This document shows, piece after piece, positions 18,009 to 27,321 of a stretch of DNA of 64,000 bases. Every line of letters starts with the position of its first letter. The first letter of the stretch is position 1. The position numbers and the translations under genes are program-made. The notes beneath the pieces are model-generated. The model was not told where the DNA came from. It saw only the letters and a program-made list of their open reading frames with translations, and did no database searches. Origin of the DNA: Onstottus_B arcticum (GTDB taxonomy: Bacteria; Acidobacteriota; Blastocatellia; UBA7656); contig JBBPIE010000022.1 in assembly GCA_038040485.1 (NCBI GenBank), positions 51,274-115,273 of the forward strand, written 5' to 3'.

Positions 18009-20447
18009 ATGACGCCGATAGCAGGCGAGCAGCGCAAGGGGGTTGCCAACCTCGTGGTCATCTCAGTGATCATCGCAGGCCTGTTGGTGTTCGCCTACTC
18101 GGGATTGTCTCTTGGCATCGTTGGCATCGAGTTTGAGTGGGTTCTGCTGAGCCTGGTCACTGTCCTGATGGTCTCGCGCATCGACCTAGGAATTCCCAAG
18201 GCCGAAACGTCTCTTACGCTTTCCGATACTTTTGTTTTCATCTCAGTATTGCTCTTCGGTGTTTACGCTTCGGTGATCCTGGCGGGAGTGAACGCCGGCG
18301 CGCTTGCGCTTCAATCGAAGGAACGCGGGAGGCTGCTGTTCTTCAAGCCCGCGCTTATGAGCGTTTCGACGTTCGCGTCGGCAAGCGCGGTGAGCCTCGT
18401 GTTTGGAGAGACTCATCGGTTAGGTTCGGACCTCGGCGAGCTTGCGATGGCCGTGGCGATGCTAAGCGCGATTCACTTCATCGTCAACTGCGGAGTGATG
18501 AGCGCTCTTACGACGTTTGGCGCGGAAACCGCCGCCACGACGGCGGCGAGGGGCCGCGTTGCATGGACCGGGCTTTCATACGCCGGCACTGGCGCGATGG
18601 CTTGCTTGATCGTCAAGCTTCTCACGGTCGTCCCGTTTTATGCGCTGATGATCTCAGTGCCTATCCTCGCGATCACATACTTTACGTACAAGGTGTACAC
18701 CGATCGAGTTGAGACCTCGAACCGTCACGCAGAACAAGTGGCCGACCTGCACTTGAAAACGATCGAAGCGCTTGCGATCGCGATCGACGCAAAAGACGAA
18801 GTGACTCACGACCACGTGCGGCGTGTGCAGATCTACGCCACGGGGCTTGCGCGGTTGTTCGGGCTTTCGGAGCCCGAGATCGAGGCGCTGAAGGCTGGGG
18901 CCTTGCTTCACGACATCGGCAAGCTCGCGGTGCCGGACTACATCTTGAACAAGCCCGGGGCATTGACCCCCGCGGAGTTCGATCGGATGAAGGTTCACAC
19001 GATAGTCGGGGCCGAGATCCTGGAGCGAGTCGGCTTTCCGTACCCGGTCGTTCCCGTAGTCAGGCATCATCATGAACGTTGGGATGGCCGGGGCTACCCT
19101 GACGGACTGCGGGGCGACGAGATACCGATTACCGCTCGGATAATGACGCTTGCCGACTGTTTCGACGCAGTCCGCGAAGACCGAAAGTATCGCAAAGCCA
19201 TGACCCACGACGAAGCGATCGCCATGCTGAAGGAAGGCAGCGGAACGGTGTTTGACCCTAACGTGGTGAAGACGTTTCTCGATCACCTCGACGAGTTCGA
19301 AGCCGAAGTGCGCGAGCAACGAGTTGAGCCACGGATGGCCGGCGACCGGCTCGATACCGGCGGCCTGGAACCCGAACACGGAGACAGCGGGCCGTTCGTC
19401 TTCGAGCGAATTCGCAGCGCGCACCGCGAGGTCATCACGTTGTACGACATCGCGCAGACGATCGGCACAAGCCTCGATCTCCGCGACACGTTTGCAGTTT
19501 TCGCTTCCAGGCTCGAGGACATTGTCAGTTATACGACCTGTGTGCTGTTCCTGGTGAATCCGGATTCGACCGATGTTGAAGCGACGCACGTCGCCGGCCG
19601 CGATGCGGAGCGGTTCCGGGGCAAGCGAGTTCCTTCTGGCGCCGGGATCACCGGTTGGGTGGTGGCCAACGCCACTGCGATGCACAACTGCGATCCGAGA
19701 CTCGACCTCGACGCGCTGAGCGTCGAATCGAACGAGGAATACCGGACGGCCACAGTCGTGCCGTTGATCCGGGACAAAACGGTGCTCGGTGCGCTGGCCC
19801 TTTACTCGGCGGACCAGGATTCCTATACGGCGGATCACCTCAGGCTGATCGAAGCAGTGGCAAAGCTTGCGACCGATGCGATCGGAAATGCGGTGCATCA
19901 CGAAAGAACTGAGACCAGCGCGCTCACCGATCTCTCGACAGGCTTGCCAAACGCAAGGGCTTTACGATACCGCTTCGAAGAGGAAGCAGACCGGGCGCAG
20001 CGGCATCGCGACACCTTCTCGGTGATGATGATGGATCTGGACGGCTTCAAGGCGGTGAACGACAAGCTTGGCCATCAGGCCGGAGATCAACTGCTGAGAG
20101 AGATCGCGCGCTTGTTATCTAGTCAGGTGCGCTCGGTCGACTTTGTGAGCCGCTACGCCGGCGACGAGTTTGTGGCGATACTCCAGGTAGGCCCGGAGGA
20201 AGTTGCGGAGTTAGCAAGGCGAATGCAAAAAACGATCGACGAGCGCGACTTCGGGTTCAACGGCACCAAGTTGTTTATCGGGATGAGCATAGGCAGCGCG
20301 ACTTTCCCAATGGATGGTGACACGCTGGACGCTTTGTTACTCGCGGCTGACCGCGCGATGTACGCGGATAAGACTCGGCGCAAGACCCTGCTTGCTCAGG
20401 CGCAGACGCTCGGTACAAGCGAGCTCGGGCAATACCGAGTTATGTAG
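18009..20447 (+). CDS. Membrane HD-GYP / GAF / GGDEF cyclic-di-GMP protein
   Basis: This 812-residue protein joins opposing enzymes. Residues 1-230 form about seven membrane helices (MASE-like sensor). The HD-GYP phosphodiesterase domain follows, with THDHVRRV, LLHDIGKLAVPD and HHHERWDGRGYPDGL, all metal ligands present. A GAF domain occupies about residues 480-630 (ISLDL to NAVHHE region). The C-terminal diguanylate cyclase domain has RYAGDEF in place of GGDEF, a variant known to be active in some enzymes. An RxxD inhibitory site (RSVD) lies exactly five residues before it. The protein probably sets local cyclic-di-GMP according to membrane and GAF signals. Its stop abuts the stop of the convergent phosphatase gene. 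Confidence 0.92.
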   Translation: MTPIAGEQRKGVANLVVISVIIAGLLVFAYSGLSLGIVGIEFEWVLLSLVTVLMVSRIDLGIPKAETSLTLSDTFVFISVLLFGVYASVILAGVNAGALALQSKERGRLLFFKPALMSVSTFASASAVSLVFGETHRLGSDLGELAMAVAMLSAIHFIVNCGVMSALTTFGAETAATTAARGRVAWTGLSYAGTGAMACLIVKLLTVVPFYALMISVPILAITYFTYKVYTDRVETSNRHAEQVADLHLKTIEALAIAIDAKDEVTHDHVRRVQIYATGLARLFGLSEPEIEALKAGALLHDIGKLAVPDYILNKPGALTPAEFDRMKVHTIVGAEILERVGFPYPVVPVVRHHHERWDGRGYPDGLRGDEIPITARIMTLADCFDAVREDRKYRKAMTHDEAIAMLKEGSGTVFDPNVVKTFLDHLDEFEAEVREQRVEPRMAGDRLDTGGLEPEHGDSGPFVFERIRSAHREVITLYDIAQTIGTSLDLRDTFAVFASRLEDIVSYTTCVLFLVNPDSTDVEATHVAGRDAERFRGKRVPSGAGITGWVVANATAMHNCDPRLDLDALSVESNEEYRTATVVPLIRDKTVLGALALYSADQDSYTADHLRLIEAVAKLATDAIGNAVHHERTETSALTDLSTGLPNARALRYRFEEEADRAQRHRDTFSVMMMDLDGFKAVNDKLGHQAGDQLLREIARLLSSQVRSVDFVSRYAGDEFVAILQVGPEEVAELARRMQKTIDERDFGFNGTKLFIGMSIGSATFPMDGDTLDALLLAADRAMYADKTRRKTLLAQAQTLGTSELGQYRVM

Positions 20448-21686
20448 CTACTTCACTTTGATTATCGACACGGTGAGGTCGTCTTCGGGACCGCCTACTT
20501 CGGCCGAGTACTCGTCAACAGCGCGTGTGATCGCTTCAACTATCTCGTGAGCGCGGAGGCTGCTTGACGCGCGAACTATCTTCTCCAGTCTTTCCAAGCC
20601 AAACTCCTCGTCGCGTTGATTATTCGCCTCGACTACGCCGTCGGTGTAGAGGACCAGAATGTCGCCCGAACGGAATTCCACTACCGACTCCGAGTAGCGC
20701 GAGTCGGGAAAGATTCCGAGAGGGAGCCCTCCCTCCTCCAACAACTGGCTAGTGCCGTCAGCGCGGAGCAAGATTGGGGGGTTATGACCCGCGTTGATGT
20801 ACAGCAGGCGTTTGTGCTCGGGATCAACCAGGCCATAGAAACTGGTAATAAACCGGTCGCCGTCAGTTGTCTCGTGTATCAGCCGGTTGACGCGCGCCAT
20901 CACTACGCGCATCGCAAGCTCGTTGATAAGCGTCGCGTGGATAAAAGCGCGAAAGGTGACCATTATCAACGCGGCGGCCAATCCCTTGCCCGAGACGTCG
21001 GCTACAATGACGGCAAGCCGCTCGGTGATCGAGTCTATGAAGTCGAGATAGTCGCCTCCCACTTCGCGCACCGGTATCGTGGCTCCATAGATGTCGAAGC
21101 CCTCGATGATCGGGAAGGAGCGGGGCAGCAGGCTTTCGACGACTTTTCGCGCCAGCTCGAGTTCGCTCTCCGCCCGGCTCTTCCGCATGACCTGCCGGTG
21201 GAGGAGAGTGTGATCGATCGCCGCCGCGGCAAGAGAAGCGAACATCGTAAGCAGCTCCAGATCCCGTTCGTCGTAGGCGTTGATCCGATCGGCTTCAAGG
21301 TTGATCACGCCGATCGTTTTCCCGTCCGAGCCGACTATGGGAACAGCGATCTCGGAGCGGGTTTGTACGCGCGCTTTCACGTACCGAGCATCGGTTTTGA
21401 CGTCGTTGACTATTTCGCCGTGGCCGTTCTCAAGTACCCATCCGATTATGCCGCCGCGCGAAGCAAGGAAATCTTGCCCCACAGAATCCGGCGGATAGCC
21501 GGCCGTCTTCAACTCGTAGACGGCGCCGCTCCGCGCATCGATGACGCAGACCACCGCTGCAGCATAGTCAATCAGTTCCTTGAGCGACTCGAATATTGTG
21601 TCGATCACTTCATCAAGGTCCAGCGAGTTGCTGATCCTCCGGACCGCTTCGACCAGTGTCTCTATCGTTTTCTCGTTCACCGCCAT
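20448..21686 (-). CDS. GAF-domain PP2C phosphatase (RsbU/SpoIIE type)
   Basis: The 412-residue cytoplasmic protein has an N-terminal GAF domain (SNSLDLDEVIDTIFESLKEL to AAAAIDHTLL), a short coiled-coil (SRAESELELARKVVESLLP) and a C-terminal SpoIIE-type Ser phosphatase. The PPM metal motifs are VREVGGDYLDFI, VIVADVSGKGLAAALIM, YINAGHNPP and VLYTDGVVEANN, all intact. Such enzymes dephosphorylate anti-anti-sigma factors in partner-switching pathways in response to a bound small molecule. No anti-sigma partner is in the window. The gene converges on the HD-GYP gene with no base between the stop codons, so their transcripts must overlap. Confidence 0.93.
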   Translation of the reverse strand: MAVNEKTIETLVEAVRRISNSLDLDEVIDTIFESLKELIDYAAAVVCVIDARSGAVYELKTAGYPPDSVGQDFLASRGGIIGWVLENGHGEIVNDVKTDARYVKARVQTRSEIAVPIVGSDGKTIGVINLEADRINAYDERDLELLTMFASLAAAAIDHTLLHRQVMRKSRAESELELARKVVESLLPRSFPIIEGFDIYGATIPVREVGGDYLDFIDSITERLAVIVADVSGKGLAAALIMVTFRAFIHATLINELAMRVVMARVNRLIHETTDGDRFITSFYGLVDPEHKRLLYINAGHNPPILLRADGTSQLLEEGGLPLGIFPDSRYSESVVEFRSGDILVLYTDGVVEANNQRDEEFGLERLEKIVRASSSLRAHEIVEAITRAVDEYSAEVGGPEDDLTVSIIKVK

Positions 21687-22054
21687 AAGGTTTTCGTTGT
21701 GTCGATTGCGCGAAACAACTTATGCTAGAGGGTGAGTCGCGGTATGGCAAGCTATCGCGTGACCCGAAGCGATTTCAGGGCGATTTGGGAAGAACAGGCT
21801 GCAAGTCCGGCCGAACAAGCCACTCGCATTTCAGGATTCAAAGGCGATATGGACGTTAGTTCACGCCGTCCGCCGCGGAACTCGCTGTTTTGACTTTCCC
21901 TTGACGCTATTGAGCGGTTTGGTCGTCTGTGATACAAGGACTGCGTGAGCAGGACACGTGGTATTGGCTAGCGTGTTTGTCTGCGATGCGACGCCGTCAA
22001 GAGTCGCGGCGCCCGCCGAAGAAAAGGCCCAAGTCGGTATCGAGCAGGGGACGT
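21687..22054. other. Intergenic region with likely promoter of the first XRE regulator
   Basis: TTGAGC (21910-21915), a 17-base gap and TACAAG (21933-21938) form a plausible plus-strand promoter. It would give a leader of about 110 bases before the XRE gene. The rest of the region, upstream of the minus-strand phosphatase gene, shows nothing recognisable. Confidence 0.45.
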
Positions 22055-22495
22055 ATGGCAAAGAAAGGAACAAACGGTCTGGCCCAATACATCGCTCGCG
22101 TGCTGAAACAAAAGCGTCTGTCGCTCCGGGACGTTCAAGTGATGTCGGAATCGAGAATAACCGACGCCTATGTTGGCAGCATTCTTCGAGGCCGGGCGAC
22201 AAACCCCAGCGTGGAAAAACTCCAGGCGCTGGCGCGCGGGCTGGGCGTCGACGAGGACGAGATCTTCAGAGTTGCACGAGGAGTGGGCGGTTCAAACAGC
22301 GAACCCACTATTGATCCGTGGCATTCGGTTATGATCCTTCGTCTTATGGAAGAAGTGGTGTCCAAGCCGTCTGTCAAAGAAGTCCTGGAGCAAGTCGTAG
22401 AGTTGTCGGAAGAAGACCGCGCGGTTGTGCTGAGGACCGCCAAGAGTTTCAGCAGGTCGCCGCGCAAACCGCATCGCCGCAGAGAGCCGGTTTAG
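22055..22495 (+). CDS. XRE-family regulator with conserved C-terminal helical tail (copy 1)
   Basis: The 146-residue protein has an XRE helix-turn-helix at residues 10-72 (YIARVLKQKRLSLRDVQ, SRITDAYVGSILRGRATNPS, LQALARGLGVDEDEIF). A helical tail (MILRLMEEVVSKPSVKEVLEQ) ends in a basic stretch (RSPRKPHRRREP). It is a paralogue of the gene at 54687, with similar recognition helix and tail. The ATG at 22055 has an AGGGG box 4 bases away and lines up with the start of the paralogue; in-frame starts further upstream add an unmatched basic stretch. The last four bases overlap the end of the convergent TPR-like gene. It is a DNA-binding regulator by family; its targets are unknown. Confidence 0.85.
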   Translation: MAKKGTNGLAQYIARVLKQKRLSLRDVQVMSESRITDAYVGSILRGRATNPSVEKLQALARGLGVDEDEIFRVARGVGGSNSEPTIDPWHSVMILRLMEEVVSKPSVKEVLEQVVELSEEDRAVVLRTAKSFSRSPRKPHRRREPV

Positions 22496-23637
22496 ACTTG
22501 GTCCCTCTCTCCAGTTTCAGACCCTAGAGTGACTTTAAGGATCGAATCCAGCATTTCTTCCGTCACTTCATCAGAATAGACGCACCTGGTGATCGTCGCC
22601 TGTTTCTCTTCGAGGGTCATCGCCCGTATCTGCTCAAGAGAGGGTTTCTTTTGCGTATTCCCGTTTGATTTCTTGTCCAACTTCTTTTTCCAGTCTTGAA
22701 GATTGATTATGCGCGCGGAGCTCGTCCAGCGACGAGGGCCTGAGTCGTCCTCGCGTACCGGGCCGGCACGCCACGATACAATCTGGGTCGGAGAGTCTCT
22801 TACCTCTGAAGGGATGTGGGGAACCGGCATGACAGACCGCGAAGGTCTTAACGCCTTTAACCTGATCTCGTCAAGAGTCTCGCGCCAGTCGGAGTATATC
22901 GAGACATAAGGCGAGGCATTCGTGATCTCCGATATATGCCGGGCTTCTGCGAGGCGTCCCGCTTCCGCCCACTCGACCGCAAGACTGTTGAGGTATTCGT
23001 AGTACGGTGCAGGTTGCGACAGACCGGCCAGGCGGGCGATCGGTCGAAGACTCTCGAGATCGACCAGAGCGCCGCGGTGATCCCCCTCCCAGCTTTTGAG
23101 CACAGCAATACACTTGCCCGTCACAATGGTCGTGACAGGGTCGAAAGTGTCTCCCATACTGAGCAGTCGGGCCGCTTCCCGGTAATACCAGCGAGCGGTC
23201 TCCGGATGAGGGCCCAAATAAGCGTTCCTGCCGAGACCCAACATAGCCTTGGCCCTAAACGGTAAACTCGCTTCGCTAGCAACCTGTTCGAACAAGGGGG
23301 TAGCTCTTTGCAAGTCCCCTCTCCCGCCTTTGTTCAAGTGAAGCGCGTAGTAGTAGAGACCGAGGTTCTGGTTCTTAGGCGTCGCCGCCATACCCAGCAG
23401 GGCTTTGCCGGCGAGACCCAGGAATTCGTAGTGTTGCGCCGCGTACGCCCGTTCAGCCAGTGAAACTACCTGGTCCGTCAGAGAGCTTACATTCTTCTTT
23501 GCTTCAAAACTCGCTAGTAGCTGGAGAAGCGTCTTCTGGTACAACTCGCCGAGGCTGATTCGCTTTGGCTGGTCAGCCAGGAGTTTGAAGGAGGAAGAAT
23601 CGATGAACGTCAGATGGTTTCTGCCGACTCTCTGCAT
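22492..23637 (-). CDS. TPR-like helical repeat protein, unknown function
   Basis: The 381-residue cytoplasmic protein has no signal peptide. Its middle consists of helical pairs that resemble tetratricopeptide repeats: FLGLAGKALLGMAATPKNQNLGLYYYALHLN, ATPLFEQVASEASLPFRAKAMLGLGR, and EWAEAGRLAEARHISEITNAS. The C-terminal third is charged and less ordered (WKKKLDKKSNGNTQKKPSLEQ), ending in a short helix (DEVTEEMLDSILKVTLG). It overlaps the XRE gene tail to tail by four bases. Such pairs suggest a regulator with a TPR partner, but this is inferred only from position. The start ATG has only a weak GGAA box. Confidence 0.7.
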   Translation of the reverse strand: MQRVGRNHLTFIDSSSFKLLADQPKRISLGELYQKTLLQLLASFEAKKNVSSLTDQVVSLAERAYAAQHYEFLGLAGKALLGMAATPKNQNLGLYYYALHLNKGGRGDLQRATPLFEQVASEASLPFRAKAMLGLGRNAYLGPHPETARWYYREAARLLSMGDTFDPVTTIVTGKCIAVLKSWEGDHRGALVDLESLRPIARLAGLSQPAPYYEYLNSLAVEWAEAGRLAEARHISEITNASPYVSIYSDWRETLDEIRLKALRPSRSVMPVPHIPSEVRDSPTQIVSWRAGPVREDDSGPRRWTSSARIINLQDWKKKLDKKSNGNTQKKPSLEQIRAMTLEEKQATITRCVYSDEVTEEMLDSILKVTLGSETGERDQV

Positions 23638-23871
23638 ACTTGGTTTTCCGAACTGGTTCTCAAGGCTCGACTACGCGACTCAACCTTTGGCGCATTCTCC
23701 GCCGACGTGGCTGGCGGATTATGGGATTTGCCTCTCCAGCAACGCTCGGCATTCTACTATGGCAGTGTCATTATTGCACTATTGATTTCGCCCCGCAGTT
23801 TGTTCGGTCACCTTTTGTGCGATTGACGGATACAGCCGTCCATTGCGAAGTGGCGGCGAAGGCGATTTTCT

Positions 23872-23899
23872 TTGCTACGGTCAGCCGCAGGAGTATAAT
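23872..23899 (+). promoter_or_regulatory. Sigma-70 type promoter of the FecR-domain gene
   Basis: TTGCTA (23872-23877), a 16-base gap and a perfect TATAAT (23894-23899). The transcript would start near 23906, giving a leader of about 105 bases. The rest of 23638-24010 shows no gene. Confidence 0.65.
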
Positions 23900-24010
23900 C
23901 GCCAATCGGATCGCCTCGTTGGTCGGAAGTTCAAATCAAGAGCGGCGAGATCGCCGTTGAAACGTCGGGGTGGAGCCTCTCCGGAGCTTCGCTTCAATAT
24001 CGGAGGTTTC

Positions 24011-25045
24011 ATGAAGTATTCAAGAACCGCCCTCTCACTGATTATTGTACTTGTGATCGCAGCCGCCGGGGCCGCGCAAGATCGGAAGCAGCTTCCGCGC
24101 GATGAGCAAACGCAATATGTTGTTTCCGCAAAAGCCGGAGTAGTGAATCTGGTGGATGGTGAAGTAGCCGTCCGACGATTCAAACCCTTCGCGATGCCGG
24201 GAATGCTGATCTCCGGCGATGACCTGCAGATGGGCGACACTGTAAGAACCGGAGCCGGCGGCCGCGCCGAAATATTGCTGAACCCCGGCTGTTATCTACG
24301 GCTGGGCGATAGCAGCGAGATCGTATTTCTCTTCGACGGGCGATTCAACCACAATCAGATCAAGCTGCTTCGAGGCTCGCTGATCATCGAGTCTTCTGTA
24401 TCGGACCTGCCGATTCTCATAGCGGCTCCAGGGGGAGATTTCACGATCAACAAGAGCGGGCTCTATCGATTCAACGTAGCGTCGGATGGGAGAACTCAAG
24501 TTGCAGTGCGCAAGGGCCGTCTCTTAGCCGGCACAATCGCGATCAAGCAAGGCAAGCTCGCGACGCTGAACGGAGGCTTACCGCTGGTTGTGGCTTTCAA
24601 CAAGAAGGAAGTTGATGACCTGGACAACTGGAGCAAGGAGCGCGCCAGGACGCTGATCGCCGCAAACAAGCAGCTCTCTACGCGCGCCATGAAGAACAGC
24701 CTGGCTCGAGGCCTTATCCAGAATGTGTGGATCTACGACTCGTTCTTCGGGCGCTACACTTTCTTGCCGGTTACTGGCGGTTTCTCGTCGCCTTACGGAT
24801 GGGGGTATTCAGTCTGCAATCCGTACTGGTACGCGGCGCCGTGGTCTCCCTACAACAACGGAGGCTGGCCGCGCGGGGGAGGAGGGAATGCTGGCGGCCA
24901 ACCGGGTGCCGGCAGCGGAAATCCGAGCGGCGGTGGGGGCTCAGGATCCGGTGGCAGCCATCCAGCTCCAGTGCCCAGAGCCGATCCGCCAAGTCATGGT
25001 GGCGGGCGCGATCGAGAGCCCGCGCGCGGCGGGCGGCGCTGGTAA
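24011..25045 (+). CDS. Secreted FecR-domain protein with Gly-rich tail
   Basis: The 344-residue protein has a signal peptide (MKYSRTALSLIIVLVIAAAGAAQ). A FecR-like beta domain follows: AKAGVVNLVDGEVAVRR, LQMGDTVRTGAGGRAEILLNPG, LRLGDSSEIVF, KLLRGSLIIE and VAVRKGRLLAG. The last 90 residues are Tyr/Trp- and then Gly-rich (SSPYGWGYSVCNPYWYAAPW and later GGGG runs), and likely disordered. FecR domains occur in iron-sigma regulators and, in acidobacteria, in many secreted proteins without that role; no sigma factor of the ECF type is adjacent. The ATG has GGAGG 5 bases upstream. An upstream in-frame start exists but lacks signal character. Confidence 0.85.
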   Translation: MKYSRTALSLIIVLVIAAAGAAQDRKQLPRDEQTQYVVSAKAGVVNLVDGEVAVRRFKPFAMPGMLISGDDLQMGDTVRTGAGGRAEILLNPGCYLRLGDSSEIVFLFDGRFNHNQIKLLRGSLIIESSVSDLPILIAAPGGDFTINKSGLYRFNVASDGRTQVAVRKGRLLAGTIAIKQGKLATLNGGLPLVVAFNKKEVDDLDNWSKERARTLIAANKQLSTRAMKNSLARGLIQNVWIYDSFFGRYTFLPVTGGFSSPYGWGYSVCNPYWYAAPWSPYNNGGWPRGGGGNAGGQPGAGSGNPSGGGGSGSGGSHPAPVPRADPPSHGGGRDREPARGGRRW

Positions 25046-25069
25046 GGTGCGACATTAGTCTTGAGCAAC

Positions 25070-25106
25070 AGGGCGCTCCTGCAACTCGCAGCGGCGCCCT
25101 TTCCTT
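25070..25106 (+). terminator. Probable terminator after the FecR gene
   Basis: AGGGCGC (25070-25076) pairs with GCGCCCT (25094-25100) across a 17-base loop, followed by TTCCTT. It lies 25 bases after the FecR stop. Confidence 0.5.
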
Positions 25107-25149
25107 CGTCCGCTGCTCTTTCAACTTCCCCGGAATAATCGCGCGACAC

Positions 25150-25617
25150 ATGCCGTACATCGTGGACGGAAACAATGTGATGGGGCAGAAGCCGGGCTGG
25201 CACCGCGACCGGCCCAGGGCTCGCAGGACCCTGCTTGAAGAGCTGGCTCGCTTTGCTCGCGCTAAGAAGTCGCGCATCACAGTCGTGTTCGATGGTGCGC
25301 CAGATCGAGATGCGCCGGAAGGTTCGGCGTTCCACGGTGTGAAGGTCTTGTACGCGCAACAAGGTTCGGATGCCGACTCACGTATTGAGAAGCTCGTGGA
25401 GGCATTGCCAGATCCACGCGGGACGATCGTTGTGACCTCAGACAGGCGGCTTGCATTTGCGGTTCGAACGTCCGGCGCTAGAACTATTCGCTCTGGCGAG
25501 TTCAGGCGCGAAGTCGAGCGGGTGCTTTTGAGCAAGCCGTTGGAGGACGGCGAAGAATACGAGGTGGGAGATGTGAACGGCTGGCTTCGATACTTTGGGG
25601 AAGAGAGTGAAGAGTGA
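25150..25617 (+). CDS. NYN-domain RNase-like protein (YacP-related)
   Basis: The 155-residue protein opens MPYIVDGNNVMGQ, the Asp-containing start of NYN (PIN-like) nucleases. The motif ITVVFDGAPD follows near residue 45 and IVVTSDRRLAFAV near residue 100. The fold is that of YacP/Rae1-like ribonucleases, which cut mRNA, in Rae1 on the ribosome. The ATG at 25150 is the natural start; longer frames begin inside the upstream gene. Its stop overlaps the next gene (GTGATGG), so NYN and the acyl-CoA ligase are probably cotranslated. Confidence 0.85.
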   Translation: MPYIVDGNNVMGQKPGWHRDRPRARRTLLEELARFARAKKSRITVVFDGAPDRDAPEGSAFHGVKVLYAQQGSDADSRIEKLVEALPDPRGTIVVTSDRRLAFAVRTSGARTIRSGEFRREVERVLLSKPLEDGEEYEVGDVNGWLRYFGEESEE

Positions 25618-27314
25618 TGGTGTTGGGTGATCGGCGAGAGTCGGAAAGAAGCGGTGGGCGGGCGGATAGACCGCTTGGGTATCGGGACGTCTGTCTCGGC
25701 GAGTTACTTGCCTTGCTGGCTGGAGACTACCCGGAGAACGAAGCGCTGATCTATCCCGATCGCGGACTGCGATACGACTTCAGCCAGCTTGAGTTGCTTG
25801 CGCGCAAGATCGCGAAGGGGCTCCTGAGCCTTGGCATCGACACCGGCGACCGGGTTGCGCTCTGGGCTCCCAACGTTCCCGAGTGGATCGTGCTGCAGTT
25901 CGCATTGGCCAAGATCGGCGCTGTTCTGGTGACGGTCAACACGAGTCTTCGCGGCGGCGAGATCGAGTACTTGCTCAAGCAATCCGAGACCTGCACGCTG
26001 ATCACGGTCGCCGGTTTCAAAGACATCGATTATGTTGAGACGATCTACGAGATCGTTCCCGAGCTGCGGGATTCTGACGGAGCATCGCTGCGCTCGGCCA
26101 AGCTCCCGTTTCTCCGCAACGTGATCTTCATCGGCGCTGAGCGGCCGCGTGGAATGACGAGCTACGACTCGTTGCTTGATCGGTCTGAAGCCGTGAGCGA
26201 TGAACAGCTGGAAGCCCGCCTCAGCAAGCAGGAGCTCGACGATGTAATCAACATGCAGTACACGTCGGGGACGACCGGATTTCCCAAAGGAGTGATGCTG
26301 ACCAATCGCAACATCGTGAACAACGGCTACTGGTTGGGAGAGGGAATCGCGCTCACGCCAGGTGACAAGCTGTGTTTGACGGTGCCGTTGTTTCACTGCT
26401 TCGGGTGCGTGATCGGAGTATTGGGCGCGTACACGCACGCGGCCGCGCTTGTTGCGCTCGATTGGTTCGATCCGCTTCGCGCGCTTCAGTACGTTGAGAG
26501 CGAACGTTGCACGGCTATTTATGGCGTGCCTACGATGTTCCTGGCTGAGCTTGAGCAGTTGGAATCCCACAGCTTCGATTTGTCGAGCCTGAGAACCGGC
26601 ATAATGGCCGGCGCGCTTTGCCCGGAGCCGCTGATGCGCAAAGTGATGGAGCGGATGAACCTGACCGAATTGACGATCGCTTACGGGTTGACCGAAGCGT
26701 CGCCGGGTATCACCCTGACGCCGCGCCACGACAGCGTTGAGTTGCGAACTCAAACCGTCGGCCGAATCTTGCCCGAAGTTGAAGTCAAGATCGTCGACCC
26801 GGCGACCGGCCTCGAGTGCGAAACCGGCCAGCCAGGCGAACTCTGCTGCCGCGGCTACAACGTGATGAAAGGCTACTACAACAACGCAAGGGCGACTTCG
26901 GAAGCTATCGATTCCGAAGGCTGGCTGCACACCGGGGATCAAGGGTCGATGGACGCGGCCGGATACGCGAGGATTACCGGCCGAATTAAGGACCTGATAA
27001 TCCGAGGCGGTGAAAACATCGCGCCCAAAGAGATCGAAGATCTGCTTCGCCAGCATCCGAAGGTTGCGGATGTGTACGTCTACGGCGTGCCCGATGAACG
27101 GTTGGGTGAAGAAGTTGCCGCCGCTGTCCGGCTGAATCAGGGCGAGCAGTCAACGCTTGATGACCTCCGCCAATTCTGCGAGGGCCGCATCGCCCGATTC
27201 AAGATTCCGCGCAGCGTTCGGTTCGTCGATTCGTTTCCCATGACGGCTTCCGGCAAAGTGCAGAAGTTCAAACTCCGCGAAATGCATCTTCAAGAATCAA
27301 ACGCCGGAAGCTGA
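25617..27314 (+). CDS. AMP-dependent acyl-CoA synthetase/ligase
   Basis: The enzyme activates a carboxylic acid, probably a fatty acid, with ATP and CoA. The 565-residue protein carries the AMP-binding signature MQYTSGTTGFPKGVMLTNRN near residue 210. The A5 region AYGLTEASPG, the A7 region GWLHTGDQGSMDAAGYARI and the A8 hinge GRIKDLIIRGGENIAPKEIE follow. The catalytic C-terminal Lys in MTASGKVQKFKLRE is present. The first 20 residues are charged and variable. An alternative GTG start (25614) overlaps the upstream stop. Close relatives are long- or medium-chain acyl-CoA ligases; chain length cannot be told. It converges with the beta-barrel gene, seven bases apart. Confidence 0.92.
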   Translation: MVLGDRRESERSGGRADRPLGYRDVCLGELLALLAGDYPENEALIYPDRGLRYDFSQLELLARKIAKGLLSLGIDTGDRVALWAPNVPEWIVLQFALAKIGAVLVTVNTSLRGGEIEYLLKQSETCTLITVAGFKDIDYVETIYEIVPELRDSDGASLRSAKLPFLRNVIFIGAERPRGMTSYDSLLDRSEAVSDEQLEARLSKQELDDVINMQYTSGTTGFPKGVMLTNRNIVNNGYWLGEGIALTPGDKLCLTVPLFHCFGCVIGVLGAYTHAAALVALDWFDPLRALQYVESERCTAIYGVPTMFLAELEQLESHSFDLSSLRTGIMAGALCPEPLMRKVMERMNLTELTIAYGLTEASPGITLTPRHDSVELRTQTVGRILPEVEVKIVDPATGLECETGQPGELCCRGYNVMKGYYNNARATSEAIDSEGWLHTGDQGSMDAAGYARITGRIKDLIIRGGENIAPKEIEDLLRQHPKVADVYVYGVPDERLGEEVAAAVRLNQGEQSTLDDLRQFCEGRIARFKIPRSVRFVDSFPMTASGKVQKFKLREMHLQESNAGS

Positions 27315-27321
27315 CCTTCGC

